Shown here: positions 18,448-27,828 of the stretch, one piece after another | Layout: each line of letters begins with the position of its first letter | Position numbering within the stretch: the first letter of the stretch is position 1 | Source of the DNA: Pseudophaeobacter profundi | Lineage (GTDB): Bacteria > Pseudomonadota > Alphaproteobacteria > Rhodobacterales > Rhodobacteraceae | Assembly: GCF_029697505.1 (NCBI RefSeq) | Contig: NZ_JARJEF010000008.1 | Span: 141,836 to 205,835 of the forward strand | Direction of reading: 5' to 3' | DNA length: 64,000 nucleotides | Notes under the pieces: generated by a model | The model's input: the letters and a program-made list of their open reading frames with translations, nothing else | What the model was told of the DNA's origin: nothing | The model's database searches: none | Program-made: the position numbers and the translations under genes

Positions 18448-19899
18448 TTAAGGGATCCAACGCTGCACAAAGCGCACCGCGCGCTTAACCAGCACACTGT
18501 CAAACAACCGTGGTGAGAAGTAGGCGCCAGCGACACGTTTATTGATCTCCCCGATTGACGGATATGGCGCCACCATTGCGGCAACCTGGCTCATCTTCAA
18601 CCTATTTGCCAAAGCGAGCGACCACAATGAAATCAATTCTCCCGCTTGGTGCCCGACAATCGTCGCCCCCACCGGGCGCCCTTTGACCACCATCACCTTG
18701 ATGAAACCCTTGGTTTTCAGCTCTGCCAGGGCGCGGTCATTATGGGCAAAATCAAACCGCGCCAATTCCACCCCATCGCCATGCCGGGCGCGGGCCTCGG
18801 TCTCTGTCAGGCCGACCTGGGCCAGTTCCGGGTCACTATAGGTGGCGCGCGGCAGGTGCAGTTCCTGCGCCCTGGACGGCAGGCCAAACAAAGCCGAGCG
18901 AATGATGACCCCGGCGTGATAGCCCGCCACATGGGTAAACTGCATCCCCCCCGCGACATCGCCAATAGCATAGACGCGACGGTTGCTGGTGCGCAGCGCC
19001 GCGTCCACCTTGATGCCGGTCTTGCTCGGCGTGATCCCGCCGGCCGCAAGATCCAGCCTGTCGGTATTGCTCTTACGGCCCACCGCCACCAAGAGATGCG
19101 AGCCGGTAAAGCGGCGCCCATCCCTGGTTTTCACCTCGATGGCACCAGCCTCGCCGCTGATCTGGGCCGCCATCGCGTTCTCGGCAATCACCACGCCCTC
19201 ATTGCGCAGCGCGTCCAGCACAACGGCGGCGGCTTCTGGATCATCACCGCCCAACGCGCGCTCGCCTTCGATCACCGTGACCCTGCTGCCCAGCCGGATA
19301 TGCGCCTGCGCCATTTCAATGCCAATCGGACCACCGCCGATGATCAGCAGATGCTCTGGGCGGTGGCTCAGATCAAACAGGGTTTCATTGGTTTCATAGG
19401 GCACAGTCTCCAGCCCCGGCACCGGCGGCACCAGCGGTACGGAACCCGTGGCGATCACCACCCGTCGGGCGCGGATCAAATGATTGCCGGCCTGTACCTC
19501 GGTTGGGGAAACAAAGCGGCCAAATTCACGGATCACCCGCACGCCGAACCCCTCGAATCGCTCTTGGCTATCCATCGGGGTGATCGCATCAATGGTGTTC
19601 TGCACATGGGTTTGGGCTGCGGCGTAGTCCACGGTCGGCGCCACCTCGGCCACGCCAAAGGCTGCGCTGGTACTTTGGCCATAGGCCGCCTTGGCGCTGG
19701 CCAACAGCGCCTTGGACGGCACACAGCCATAGTTCAAACAGTCACCGCCCATCCTGTGCCCCTCAAGAAGCACCACCGAAGCCCCCATCTGGCTGGCTCC
19801 TGCCGCCACCGACAATCCGCCCGATCCGGCCCCGATCACCAGCAGGTCACATTTCAGCCGGGTTTGGGATGCGGCATCGGTTGCCGGGGCAGATGTCAT
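18448..19899 (-). CDS. Pyridine nucleotide-disulfide oxidoreductase, mercuric reductase / lipoamide dehydrogenase-like
   Basis: The 483-residue flavoprotein has an FAD fold (VIGAGSGGLSVA), the redox-active pair in GGDCLNYGCVPSK, an NAD fold (IIGGGPIGIEMAQ) and the second FAD motif VYAIGDVAGG. The C-terminal dimer domain ends APYPSIGEINKR. Lipoamide dehydrogenases have a catalytic His-Pro there; here it is Tyr-Pro, so this is not a normal E3. The N-terminal metal-binding domain of MerA is also absent. The pairing with a TVP38 gene three bases upstream recurs in many bacteria. A disulfide or metal reductase function linked to the membrane partner is plausible but unproven. Confidence 0.82.
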   Translation of the reverse strand: MTSAPATDAASQTRLKCDLLVIGAGSGGLSVAAGASQMGASVVLLEGHRMGGDCLNYGCVPSKALLASAKAAYGQSTSAAFGVAEVAPTVDYAAAQTHVQNTIDAITPMDSQERFEGFGVRVIREFGRFVSPTEVQAGNHLIRARRVVIATGSVPLVPPVPGLETVPYETNETLFDLSHRPEHLLIIGGGPIGIEMAQAHIRLGSRVTVIEGERALGGDDPEAAAVVLDALRNEGVVIAENAMAAQISGEAGAIEVKTRDGRRFTGSHLLVAVGRKSNTDRLDLAAGGITPSKTGIKVDAALRTSNRRVYAIGDVAGGMQFTHVAGYHAGVIIRSALFGLPSRAQELHLPRATYSDPELAQVGLTETEARARHGDGVELARFDFAHNDRALAELKTKGFIKVMVVKGRPVGATIVGHQAGELISLWSLALANRLKMSQVAAMVAPYPSIGEINKRVAGAYFSPRLFDSVLVKRAVRFVQRWIP

Positions 19900-19902
19900 G
19901 GT

Positions 19903-20655
19903 TCAGCGCCCCTTTGTTGGGGGCTTGGGGTTGGGGTTGGCGCTTTTGGGGCGCAGGGTTTTGACGATGATCGGCATCACCGCCAAGACACACAGCCCCA
20001 GAAGCGGGCCGATCACATGCGGTTCCCACAGCAGGGACAGGTCTGGATCTTCGCCGCGATCAAAGACCTCTCCGACGCCGACCCCGATCCAGGTAAAGAC
20101 AATTGCCCCCGGAATGATGCCAAGCGCCGTGGTCCACAGGAAATTGCCAAACCGCACCCCCACCAGCGCGGGCAACAGATTGGCGACAAAGAACGGCACT
20201 GCAGGCACCAAACGCAACAGCAGCAGCACCTCCACCTCATTCTGGCGCAGCGCATTCTTCAACATATGCACCCGGCCTTCACTCGCTTCTAGCTTCGCCG
20301 TAAGCGTCTCGCCCAATCCCAGGCGGGCCGCAAGAAAGATCGCCGATGCCCCAAAGGTCGCCGAGACCACGTTCAGCGCAGTGCCCGCGCCCAAACCAAA
20401 CAGAAAGCCCCCCGTGACCGAGGCCACCGCCGCACCCGGCAAGGAAAAGGTCACAATCAGGACATACAGCCCGACAAAGAGCGCCACCAATCCCAGGTAA
20501 TTCTGATCGCGAAAGGCCATCAGCGCCTCGCGGTTGTCGCGCAGCGTATCAAAGCTGAGGTAATCCTTCAGGGTCACCGCGCCGATCAGCGCCACCGCAA
20601 CCACAGCGATCAGCGGCAGGTGGCGGGCAAGCCCTCGTTTTGGCGTCTTGGTCAT
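19903..20655 (-). CDS. TVP38/TMEM64 (VTT/DedA-like) membrane protein
   Basis: The 250-residue protein has about six hydrophobic segments and the VTT-domain core: FSLPGAAVASVTGGFLFG, then RLVPAVPFFVANLLPALVGV and a terminal helix pair. The family includes DedA-like phospholipid flippases and transporters of the plasma membrane. The ATG at 20655 is used; another ATG three codons upstream is equally possible because the leader is only AG-rich. It is the first gene of a three-gene minus-strand operon with the oxidoreductase and the kinase. Confidence 0.83.
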   Translation of the reverse strand: MTKTPKRGLARHLPLIAVVAVALIGAVTLKDYLSFDTLRDNREALMAFRDQNYLGLVALFVGLYVLIVTFSLPGAAVASVTGGFLFGLGAGTALNVVSATFGASAIFLAARLGLGETLTAKLEASEGRVHMLKNALRQNEVEVLLLLRLVPAVPFFVANLLPALVGVRFGNFLWTTALGIIPGAIVFTWIGVGVGEVFDRGEDPDLSLLWEPHVIGPLLGLCVLAVMPIIVKTLRPKSANPNPKPPTKGR

Positions 20656-20902
20656 ATGTCTCATCTCTCTTGGTCGTCTGCCCCGGACCACAGGTCTAGC
20701 TGCCAATACCTGCTAGCGCCAAATGCACCCCAAGACGAGGTCTGGCATGGGCTTATCACGCGGCCTTGATCTGTTAGATGTGTTTTTGTGAAGATTCGCA
20801 CCCTGCCCCGCCGATTTGCGGCATTTTGCGGCCTGCCCCGGTAAATTCCGGCCTTTTTGGCAGAAATCTTGCCCGGGCGCGACAAAAGTCAGGGCTCAGC
20901 GT
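20656..20902. other. Gap between TVP38 and rpmH, no gene seen
   Basis: No gene is recognisable. It carries the divergent upstream region of the TVP38 operon and the upstream part of the rpmH promoter region. No dnaA or dnaA-box cluster is visible, although rpmH is often near the origin in other bacteria. Confidence 0.5.
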
Positions 20903-20931
20903 TTGACTTGCCCGAGAATCCCTTCTAAAGA
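20903..20931 (+). promoter_or_regulatory. rpmH promoter
   Basis: TTGACT (20903-20908) and TAAAGA (20926-20931) are separated by 17 bases and lie about 70 bases before the rpmH start. This is a near-consensus housekeeping promoter, as expected for a ribosomal protein gene. Confidence 0.7.
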
Positions 20932-20999
20932 CCGGGCTTCGAGATAAACACCACGGGGAGCGATTCCGCTGCCCCCTGTAGAAATTGGAGACCGGAGCG

Positions 21000-21134
21000 A
21001 TGAAACGCACCTTTCAGCCCTCGAACCTGGTTCGTAAACGTCGCCACGGTTTTCGTGCGCGCATGGCCACCAAGGCAGGCCGCAAGATCCTTAACGCACG
21101 CCGCGCCCGTGGCCGTAAGGAGCTGAGCGCATAA
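21000..21134 (+). CDS. rpmH: 50S ribosomal protein L34
   Basis: The 44-residue highly basic protein [20 protein letters not shown]... is a full-length L34 of the large ribosomal subunit. GGAG lies seven bases before the ATG. The neighbours rnpA and yidD follow in the order conserved across bacteria. It is below the usual length cut-off for open-frame listings but the family match is unmistakable. Confidence 0.97.
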   Translation: MKRTFQPSNLVRKRRHGFRARMATKAGRKILNARRARGRKELSA

Positions 21135-21160
21135 GCGCGAGGCACCAAGGATTGACAGAT

Positions 21161-21607
21161 ATGACACCGCCGAAGGCCCCAAGGGACAGCGCAGCTGGCC
21201 ACGGGAACCAGCCTTCGGCGGTTTCTGTTTGCCCAGCGCCCAAACAGACCGCAAAAAAAAGCCGGGCCTTGACCGTTCTGGCCAAGCGCAGCGCCTTTCT
21301 GGCCGCAGCCCGTGCCCGTCGTCAGGGCACCCAAGGCATGATGGTTCAGGGGCGCAAGCGCCGCGACGGCGAAACCGCCGAGCCCGGCTTTCGTGTTGGC
21401 TTCACCTGCTCCAAGAAGGTTGGCAATGCCGTGGCCCGCAACCGCGCCAAACGACGCCTGCGCGAAGCCGCCCGCCTAGTGCTGCCGCAACAAGGCCGCG
21501 ATGGCTGGGACTATGTCCTGATTGGCCGCGCCAAGGAGACGGCAAGCCGCGATTTTCAGGATCTGCAGCGCGATCTGGCCTATGCGTTGAAAAAAATCCA
21601 CGGGTGA
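21161..21607 (+). CDS. rnpA: Ribonuclease P protein component
   Basis: This 148-residue protein binds the RNase P RNA that matures tRNA 5' ends. The family core is present: an RNR motif within KKVGNAVARNRAKRRLREAAR and the flanking FRVGFTCSKKV strand. The N-terminus has about 30 extra low-complexity residues before LTVLAKRSAFLAA. ATG 21161 is preferred over a TTG at 21152 because AAGG is ten bases upstream. It lies 26 bases after rpmH. Confidence 0.93.
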   Translation: MTPPKAPRDSAAGHGNQPSAVSVCPAPKQTAKKSRALTVLAKRSAFLAAARARRQGTQGMMVQGRKRRDGETAEPGFRVGFTCSKKVGNAVARNRAKRRLREAARLVLPQQGRDGWDYVLIGRAKETASRDFQDLQRDLAYALKKIHG

Positions 21608-21644
21608 TCTGTTTCCAGCAGGCTCTTGCCCCTATTTTACCCCC

Positions 21645-21890
21645 ATGACGCCGCTTGCCCATATCCTTGCCCTGCCGGTCCGCGCCTATCGGCTGCTTTT
21701 CTCACCCTGGGTGGGTTTCAACTGCCGCTATCAACCGACCTGTTCAGCCTACGCGCTGGAAGCCTATGAAAAGCATGGCGGCATCAAGGGGACCTGGCTG
21801 ACGCTGCGCCGCATTGGACGCTGCCATCCGCTTGGGGGCAACGGCTATGACCCGGTGCCGGACCCAAAGCCCACCGCGCCACCAAAGTAA
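21645..21890 (+). CDS. yidD: Membrane protein insertion efficiency factor YidD
   Basis: The 81-residue protein has the YidD core YRLLFSPWVGFNCRYQPTCSAYALEAYEKHG...RRIGRCHPLGGNGYDPVP, with the conserved cysteines. It helps YidC-dependent membrane insertion and sits at the inner membrane face by an amphipathic N-terminus. It follows rnpA by 37 bases as usual; yidC itself is 2.7 kb downstream. Confidence 0.94.
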   Translation: MTPLAHILALPVRAYRLLFSPWVGFNCRYQPTCSAYALEAYEKHGGIKGTWLTLRRIGRCHPLGGNGYDPVPDPKPTAPPK

Positions 21891-22013
21891 TCGCCAGACA
21901 GTCCTGCCCCCCTGCCCGGACAGCGAGCCTGCTGCGGGGCCTAGTACTGGACTATTGCGACGCGCGTGCCCTTTTTCCTTGGCAAAGGCCGCGCCAGGGG
22001 CTAGGGGGCCGAT

Positions 22014-22901
22014 ATGCTTGATGATGATCAAACCGAAATCCATGCGCTGTTTGCCGGCGCGCCCTCGACCACCGAGTTCAAGAAGCTGCGCAAACGCATT
22101 GTGCGTCAGGCGCGTGAAGCGATTGAACAATACGGCATGGTGGAACGCCCCGCTGATGGCAGCACGCCGCGCTGGCTGGTCTGCCTCTCGGGGGGGAAGG
22201 ACAGCTATACTCTCTTAGCTGTGCTCCATGAGCTGAAGTGGCGCGGGCTGCTGTCGGTGGATCTTTTGGCCTGCAATCTGGATCAGGGGCAACCGGGATT
22301 TCCCGCCACTGTGCTGCCCGCATTCCTGGAAAAGATGGGCGTGCCGCATCGGATTGAATATCAGGACACCTATAGCATCGTGGTGGACAAGATCCCGGAG
22401 GGACGCACCTTCTGCGCGCTGTGCTCGCGTCTGCGGCGGGGCAATTTGTACCGGGTCGCGCGTGAAGAAGGATGTTCTGCGGTCATATTGGGCCATCACC
22501 GCGATGATATTCTTGAAACCTTTTTCATGAATCTGTTCCACGGTGGGCGCCTGGCCACCATGCCGCCCAAGCTGCTGAACGAAGAAGGCGACCTTTTTGT
22601 CTATCGCCCGCTCGCCCATGTGGCCGAAGCCGACTGCGAGAAATTCGCCCGCGCGATGGACTATCCGATCATTCCCTGCGACCTATGCGGTAGTCAAGAT
22701 GGGCTGCAGCGGCAGCAGGTGAAGCAGATTCTCGACCAGTGGGAATCAAACAGTCCCGGTCGCCGCCAGGTCATGTTCCGCGCCTTGACGAATGCACGTC
22801 CGTCGCATCTACTTGACCCCAAGCTTTTTGATTTTACCGGGTTGGAGCGCAATTCTGACGAAGATTCTGCCGATTCATCAGAAATACCCCTGTTGCGTTA
22901 A
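22014..22901 (+). CDS. ttcA: tRNA 2-thiocytidine(32) synthetase TtcA
   Basis: The 295-residue enzyme has the PP-loop [10 protein letters not shown] that adenylates cytidine 32 and the cysteine pair in [13 protein letters not shown] that, with a further cysteine ([14 protein letters not shown]), holds a 4Fe-4S cluster. It introduces the 2-thio group on C32 of some tRNAs, including tRNA-Arg(ICG), the isoacceptor encoded twice at 16.7-16.9 kb. The length matches the family. It separates yidD from yidC, together with the next gene. Confidence 0.93.
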   Translation: MLDDDQTEIHALFAGAPSTTEFKKLRKRIVRQAREAIEQYGMVERPADGSTPRWLVCLSGGKDSYTLLAVLHELKWRGLLSVDLLACNLDQGQPGFPATVLPAFLEKMGVPHRIEYQDTYSIVVDKIPEGRTFCALCSRLRRGNLYRVAREEGCSAVILGHHRDDILETFFMNLFHGGRLATMPPKLLNEEGDLFVYRPLAHVAEADCEKFARAMDYPIIPCDLCGSQDGLQRQQVKQILDQWESNSPGRRQVMFRALTNARPSHLLDPKLFDFTGLERNSDEDSADSSEIPLLR

Positions 22902-22965
22902 CCCGCGAGTCAGAACCAGCCCTCTATTCTGCCGATGCACCCTGCTTTAGGCGAAAGGTCTGAAC

Positions 22966-24510
22966 ATGACAAAAGCGAATTCAGGTCTCCTTTACCGAAT
23001 TCGAACAAGATTGGCTCCGGCGCTGCTTGCGCCGCCGATTCTTGCGTTCTTGCCTGCGCTCACCCTTGCAACTTTCTGGATCGGTGGCGAAGCTGCTCTG
23101 CTTTGGGTTGCTCTGGGTATGCCTGTTCTTTTTGCTGCTTTTGGCGGTTTTTCCGCCTATGGCCGAAACCTTGCGCCGCGCGACAGTGTAACAGGGCTGA
23201 TGCTGCGCGAAGGATTTGAGCTAGACATGGAGCGAATCGTTGAAGATTGCGCCAGAACCGAGCTCCGGTCGGCGCTGTACTACATCGAAATTGACGACTT
23301 CAAAGAGCTGAGCAACCGAGAGGGCCAAGATGCCTGCGACCGGGTTATTCAAAGCTGCGGCGAACGTATCGCCAGCACCCTGCGCAATGGCGATACGGTT
23401 GCCCGAATCGGCGACAGCAAATTTGCCGTCTGCCTGACCCCGGTGCTGCAACTGGATCTGGAAACCTGCGTGCAGATGGCAGGGCGCATTCAATCCGCCG
23501 TGGAAGAGCCGATCTCGCTGGATGGCACCACGGTCTATGTCTCTTGCTCTATCGGGTTTTGCCTGAATACCCGCGCGCCCAGCAAATCCTATAGCGACTG
23601 GTCTGGCGCAGCAGCGGCGGCGCTGTCCGACGCTCAGCAAAACGGCCCCTCTGGGATCCGGGTCTTTTCCAACGATATGCATCAACGCAGCAAAGCCCAT
23701 GGCAACCTGCGCGAAGAAGCCGCCGAAGCGCTGGAGGCCGGTCATATCCAGCCCTGGTTCCAACCGCAGATCTGCACCGACACCGGCCGCGTTTCAGGCT
23801 TTGAGGCCCTGGCCCGCTGGATGCACCCTGTGCGCGGCCTGATTCCGCCCGGCAAGTTTCTGCCCCTACTGGAAGAAACCGGTCTGATGGAACGCCTTAG
23901 CCAGGTCATGCTCTACCATTCTCTGACTGCGCTAAATGCCTGGGATGCCGCAGGTCTGAAGGTGCCGGCCGTTGGCGTCAACTTTGCCACCCAAGAGCTG
24001 CGCAACCCCAATCTGGCGGAAAACATCAAGTGGGAGCTGGAACGCTTTGATCTGCCCCCGGCGCGTCTGTCGATCGAAATTCTGGAAACCGTGATGACGG
24101 ATCGGCCCGATGATGTGGTAACCCGCAATATTGCTGCGCTCAGCGATCTGGGCTGCCATATTGAGCTGGATGACTTTGGCACCGGACATGCCTCTATCTC
24201 GGCGGTGCGTCGCTTCAATATCTCCCGGATCAAGATCGACCGCTCTTTTGTGCTGCGTGCCGACCGCGACCCGGAACAGCAAAAACTGATTGCCGCGATC
24301 CTGACCATGGCCGAGCGCCTGGACCTGGAAACCCTGGCCGAAGGGGTGGAAACCGCCGGCGAGCACGCGCTCTTGTCGCAGCTCGGCTGTGGCCACGTGC
24401 AGGGCTTTGGCATTGGCCGTCCGATGCCCTTTGACCAGACGCTTGACTGGATCACCGCACACGAAGCCAAACTGCAAGAGGCCCCGGAAATCGGCCGCCG
24501 CACCCGCTGA
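22966..24510 (+). CDS. EAL-domain c-di-GMP phosphodiesterase with degenerate GGDEF domain
   Basis: The 514-residue protein has two N-terminal membrane helices (about 16-38 and 43-64), a GGDEF domain and an EAL domain. The signature loop of the GGDEF domain reads RIGDSKF (147-153) in place of GGDEF, so it should not make c-di-GMP. The EAL domain looks active: E280-A-L, NFATQEL, EILETV, DDFGTG, KIDRSF and EGVET supply the metal and catalytic residues. I infer a membrane-bound phosphodiesterase that lowers c-di-GMP, with the dead GGDEF domain possibly binding GTP as a regulator. AAAGG precedes the ATG. Confidence 0.9.
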   Translation: MTKANSGLLYRIRTRLAPALLAPPILAFLPALTLATFWIGGEAALLWVALGMPVLFAAFGGFSAYGRNLAPRDSVTGLMLREGFELDMERIVEDCARTELRSALYYIEIDDFKELSNREGQDACDRVIQSCGERIASTLRNGDTVARIGDSKFAVCLTPVLQLDLETCVQMAGRIQSAVEEPISLDGTTVYVSCSIGFCLNTRAPSKSYSDWSGAAAAALSDAQQNGPSGIRVFSNDMHQRSKAHGNLREEAAEALEAGHIQPWFQPQICTDTGRVSGFEALARWMHPVRGLIPPGKFLPLLEETGLMERLSQVMLYHSLTALNAWDAAGLKVPAVGVNFATQELRNPNLAENIKWELERFDLPPARLSIEILETVMTDRPDDVVTRNIAALSDLGCHIELDDFGTGHASISAVRRFNISRIKIDRSFVLRADRDPEQQKLIAAILTMAERLDLETLAEGVETAGEHALLSQLGCGHVQGFGIGRPMPFDQTLDWITAHEAKLQEAPEIGRRTR

Positions 24511-24632
24511 TCCCCGCTTTTTCCAACGTCGGGGCGTATTGCCGCCCCTGATTTCCCCGATTCCACTTGACCTTTGGGGGTCATCTCTGTTGAACCCACC
24601 GTGTCATTCCCTACACGAGGTGGCAGTCCCAA

Positions 24633-26444
24633 ATGGACGACCAGAACAAGAATCTTATTCTCGCAATCGCACTCAGCAGCCTCGTGCTTCTTGGGTGGAT
24701 GTTTTTTTTCCCACCCCCAGAGGTCGAACCGACACCGGAGGCCCTGGCAACAGAATCTGTGCCCGCGTCCGCAGGTGACACCGCAAGCAGCCCTGGCGCT
24801 GATGCGACCGGGGCTGTCACCAGCCAGACCAGCGAAGAGGCCAGTGCTTCTGATGCGCCACGGATCAAGATCGAATCTGATCGCATCACCGGCAGCATCT
24901 CGCTGCAGGGCGGTCGTATCGACGATCTGGCGCTGAAAGATTACCGCGTCACCAACGATGCCCCGGAAATCGTCCAGTTCCTGTCGCCTGTCGGCGAACA
25001 GGGTGCCTATTACGCTCTCTACGGCTGGGCTCCAGGCAGCGGTCTTACCGCTGACGATGTCCCCGGTGCCAATACCCTGTGGCACACCCCTGATGGCGCC
25101 CAGCTAACGCCAGACACGCCCGTGACCCTGACCTGGGACAACGGCAAGGGCCTGACATTCAGTCGCACCATCGCGGTGGACGAGAACTATATGTTCTCTG
25201 TCAGCCAGTCGGTCAGCAATGCCTCTGGCAGCAATGTCTCGCTTGCGCCCTATGGCACATTGGCCCGCCATGGCGAGCCTGAGGATATGAAGAACTTCTT
25301 CATCCTGCACGAAGGCCTTGTTGGCATGGCCGATGGCGAGCTGTCAGAGCTGGACTATTCCGATGTCGCCGATTTTGACATTGACCCGCGCGACGGGTCG
25401 CGCTCTGAGGTCAAGCAGGTGGAAGGCAACGGCTGGATCGGCTTTACCGATCACTACTGGATGTCGACGCTGATCCCGGAGCCGGGCCAGTCCTTCCGCT
25501 CGATTGCCAAATATGACGAGCGTCGCAATATCTATCAGACCGATATCGTGCTGCCCACCGTCACCCTGGCCGATGGCGCCAGCACCGAGGTTACCACCCA
25601 GCTGTTTTCCGGTGCCAAGGAATGGGCCACCATTCGGGCCTATGAAAAGGGCGGCATCGCCGGTTTCCTCGACAGTATCGACTGGGGCTGGTTCTTCTTC
25701 CTGACCAAACCGATCTTTGCAGTTCTGCACTGGCTGAATGGTCTGATTGGCAACATGGGCTGGGCGATCATCGCGCTGACCGTGCTGATCAAGATCCTGG
25801 TCTTCCCGCTGGCTTATAAATCCTACGCCTCCATGGCCAAGATGAAAGAGCTGCAGCCAGAAATGGAAAAGCTGAAAGAGCGCTCTGGCGATGATCGGCA
25901 AAAGCAACAGAAAGAGATCATGGAGCTGTACAAGCGGGAAAAAGTGAACCCCGCTGCCGGCTGTTTGCCGATCCTGATCCAGATCCCGATCTTCTTCTCG
26001 CTCTACAAGGTGATCTTTGTCACGCTGGAACTGCGCCATGCGCCGTTCTTTGGTCCCTTCCAGGATCTGAGCGCACCGGATCCCACCTCGATCATGAACC
26101 TTTACGGGCTACTGCCCTGGGCCGGGCCAGCACCCGAAAGCCTGCTAGCATTGGTCTTTATCGGTATTCTGCCGCTGCTCTTGGGTATCTCGATGTTCTT
26201 GCAGCAAAAGCTGAACCCGGCGCCTACGGATCCGACACAGCAAATGATCTTTGCCTGGATGCCTTGGGTCTTCATGTTCATGCTGGGGGGCTTTGCCTCG
26301 GGGCTGGTGGTATATTGGATTGCCAACAACACCATCACCTTTACCCAGCAGTATCTGATCATGCGCAGCCATGGCTACACGCCGGATGTGTTTGGCAATA
26401 TCAAGGCCAGCGTCAAGCGAAAGCCAAAGGCCGAGAACAAATGA
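24633..26444 (+). CDS. yidC: Membrane protein insertase YidC
   Basis: The 603-residue insertase has an N-terminal membrane anchor (LILAIALSSLVLLGWMFFF), a large periplasmic beta domain to about residue 340, and the conserved five-helix core. The core runs from WGWFFFLTKPIFAVLHWLNG through KMKELQPEMEKLKERSGDDRQKQQKE to the C-terminal helices. This is the Gram-negative type. It inserts inner membrane proteins alone or with SecYEG. Its stop overlaps the start of the MOSC gene (ATGA). Confidence 0.96.
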   Translation: MDDQNKNLILAIALSSLVLLGWMFFFPPPEVEPTPEALATESVPASAGDTASSPGADATGAVTSQTSEEASASDAPRIKIESDRITGSISLQGGRIDDLALKDYRVTNDAPEIVQFLSPVGEQGAYYALYGWAPGSGLTADDVPGANTLWHTPDGAQLTPDTPVTLTWDNGKGLTFSRTIAVDENYMFSVSQSVSNASGSNVSLAPYGTLARHGEPEDMKNFFILHEGLVGMADGELSELDYSDVADFDIDPRDGSRSEVKQVEGNGWIGFTDHYWMSTLIPEPGQSFRSIAKYDERRNIYQTDIVLPTVTLADGASTEVTTQLFSGAKEWATIRAYEKGGIAGFLDSIDWGWFFFLTKPIFAVLHWLNGLIGNMGWAIIALTVLIKILVFPLAYKSYASMAKMKELQPEMEKLKERSGDDRQKQQKEIMELYKREKVNPAAGCLPILIQIPIFFSLYKVIFVTLELRHAPFFGPFQDLSAPDPTSIMNLYGLLPWAGPAPESLLALVFIGILPLLLGISMFLQQKLNPAPTDPTQQMIFAWMPWVFMFMLGGFASGLVVYWIANNTITFTQQYLIMRSHGYTPDVFGNIKASVKRKPKAENK

Positions 26445-27178
26445 CAGCAACTGTCAAACAAATGTGGCGGCACCCGATCAAAGGGGTCGGGGCCGAACCA
26501 TTGACACAGGTCCGTCTGGAGACAGGCGGGCCTATGCCGTTGGACCGGGCTTGGGCTGTGCTGACCGGCAAGGCCGAGGATACCGGCGCATGGCAGCACT
26601 GCCGCAATTTTGCCCGCGGCTGTTTCGGGCCCGAACTGATGGCGGTTACGGCTGAAACACAGGGGGCCCAGATTACGCTGCGCCACCCGAAACAGGGTGA
26701 AATCACCCTGAACCCTGCAACTGATGGCGCAAAACTGATCGATTGGCTGCAACCGATCTACCCGACTGATCGGCCGCAGCCGCACAGCCTGATTGCGGCC
26801 CCGGCGGGCGGCATGGCAGATGCCAGTTTTTCGGCGCTCTCGATTCTGTCGCTTAGCTCTCTGCGGGCGCTGGGGGAAACCCTGGGGCAGAAGCTGGACC
26901 CGCGCCGGTTCCGTGGCAACCTGTGGATCGACGGCCCTGCCCCCTTTGAGGAATTTGACTGGGTTGGGCGCCAGTTGCAGATAGGTGAGGTGCGTCTGGA
27001 AGTGGTCGACCGCATCACCCGTTGTCGCGCGACCGAAACCAACCCGGACACAGGCAAGCGCGACGCCAACACGCTAAAGGCCCTGCGCGAGCACTGGGGC
27101 CACACCGATTTCGGCATTCGTGCCAAGGTGCTGTGCGATGGGAAAATCGCCCTCACCGATACCCTGGAGGTTCTCTGA
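26441..27178 (+). CDS. MOSC-domain protein with N-terminal beta-barrel
   Basis: The 245-residue protein has the MOSC N-terminal barrel (VKQMWRHPIKGVGAEPL) followed by the MOSC domain with the conserved cysteine in RITRCRATETNPDTGKRD. Such proteins bind molybdenum cofactor or move sulfur, as in YcbX and mARC-type reductases. The ATG at 26441 overlaps the yidC stop by four bases and its own stop overlaps the yihA start, so translation of the three genes is coupled. The specific substrate is not predictable. Confidence 0.87.
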   Translation: MTATVKQMWRHPIKGVGAEPLTQVRLETGGPMPLDRAWAVLTGKAEDTGAWQHCRNFARGCFGPELMAVTAETQGAQITLRHPKQGEITLNPATDGAKLIDWLQPIYPTDRPQPHSLIAAPAGGMADASFSALSILSLSSLRALGETLGQKLDPRRFRGNLWIDGPAPFEEFDWVGRQLQIGEVRLEVVDRITRCRATETNPDTGKRDANTLKALREHWGHTDFGIRAKVLCDGKIALTDTLEVL

Positions 27179-27828
27179 TGCAGATCCCATTCTCTCTCGC
27201 CGAAGAGCCAGATCCAATCGCCGCTGAAAAGGGCCGCAAACTGTTTGCCGGCGAATCGGAATTTGTCAAAGGCGTCGTTGCCATGTCCGGCCTGCCCGAG
27301 GCCGACCGTATGGAAGTCTGCTTTGCTGGGCGTTCCAATGTAGGCAAATCCAGCCTGATCAACGCGCTGACCGGCACCAAGGGGCTGGCGCGGGCTTCCA
27401 ACACACCGGGCCGCACGCAGGAAATCAACTTCTTCACCCAGGGGCCGGACCTCTATCTCGTCGATCTGCCCGGCTATGGCTATGCCAATGCGCCGCTGGC
27501 AGTAGTGGAAAAGTGGCAGAAACTGCTGAAACGATATCTCAGCGGTCGCCAGACCCTGCGCCGCGCCTTTGTGCTGATTGACAGCCGCCATGGCGTCAAG
27601 GATGTGGATGAAGAGATCATGAGCCTGCTCGACAGTTCCGCCGTGACCTTTCAATGCGTCATGACCAAGGCCGACAAGGTCAAAGCCAAGGACCGCGAGA
27701 AGGTGATAGAACAGGTGCGCACTGCCCTGTCCCGCCACCCGGCAGCCTATCCTGAAATCGTGCTGACCTCGTCGGAAAAAGGCGATGGCATCGCCACGCT
27801 ACGCTCTATCATCACGGGCCTTGAGTAG
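27178..27828 (+). CDS. yihA: Ribosome biogenesis GTPase YihA/YsxC (EngB)
   Basis: This 216-residue GTPase shows G1 GRSNVGKSS, the G2 region TPGRTQEINFF, G3 DLPGYG, G4 TKAD and G5 SSEKGDG. The family is needed for 50S assembly. The start is the ATG within TGATG shared with the MOSC stop. It completes the conserved yidC-MOSC-yihA run. Confidence 0.94.
   Translation: MQIPFSLAEEPDPIAAEKGRKLFAGESEFVKGVVAMSGLPEADRMEVCFAGRSNVGKSSLINALTGTKGLARASNTPGRTQEINFFTQGPDLYLVDLPGYGYANAPLAVVEKWQKLLKRYLSGRQTLRRAFVLIDSRHGVKDVDEEIMSLLDSSAVTFQCVMTKADKVKAKDREKVIEQVRTALSRHPAAYPEIVLTSSEKGDGIATLRSIITGLE

Noticed and set aside
20656-21000. Possible replication origin next to rpmH
   Set aside because: No dnaA gene and no cluster of DnaA boxes is visible; rpmH alone does not mark an origin in alphaproteobacteria.
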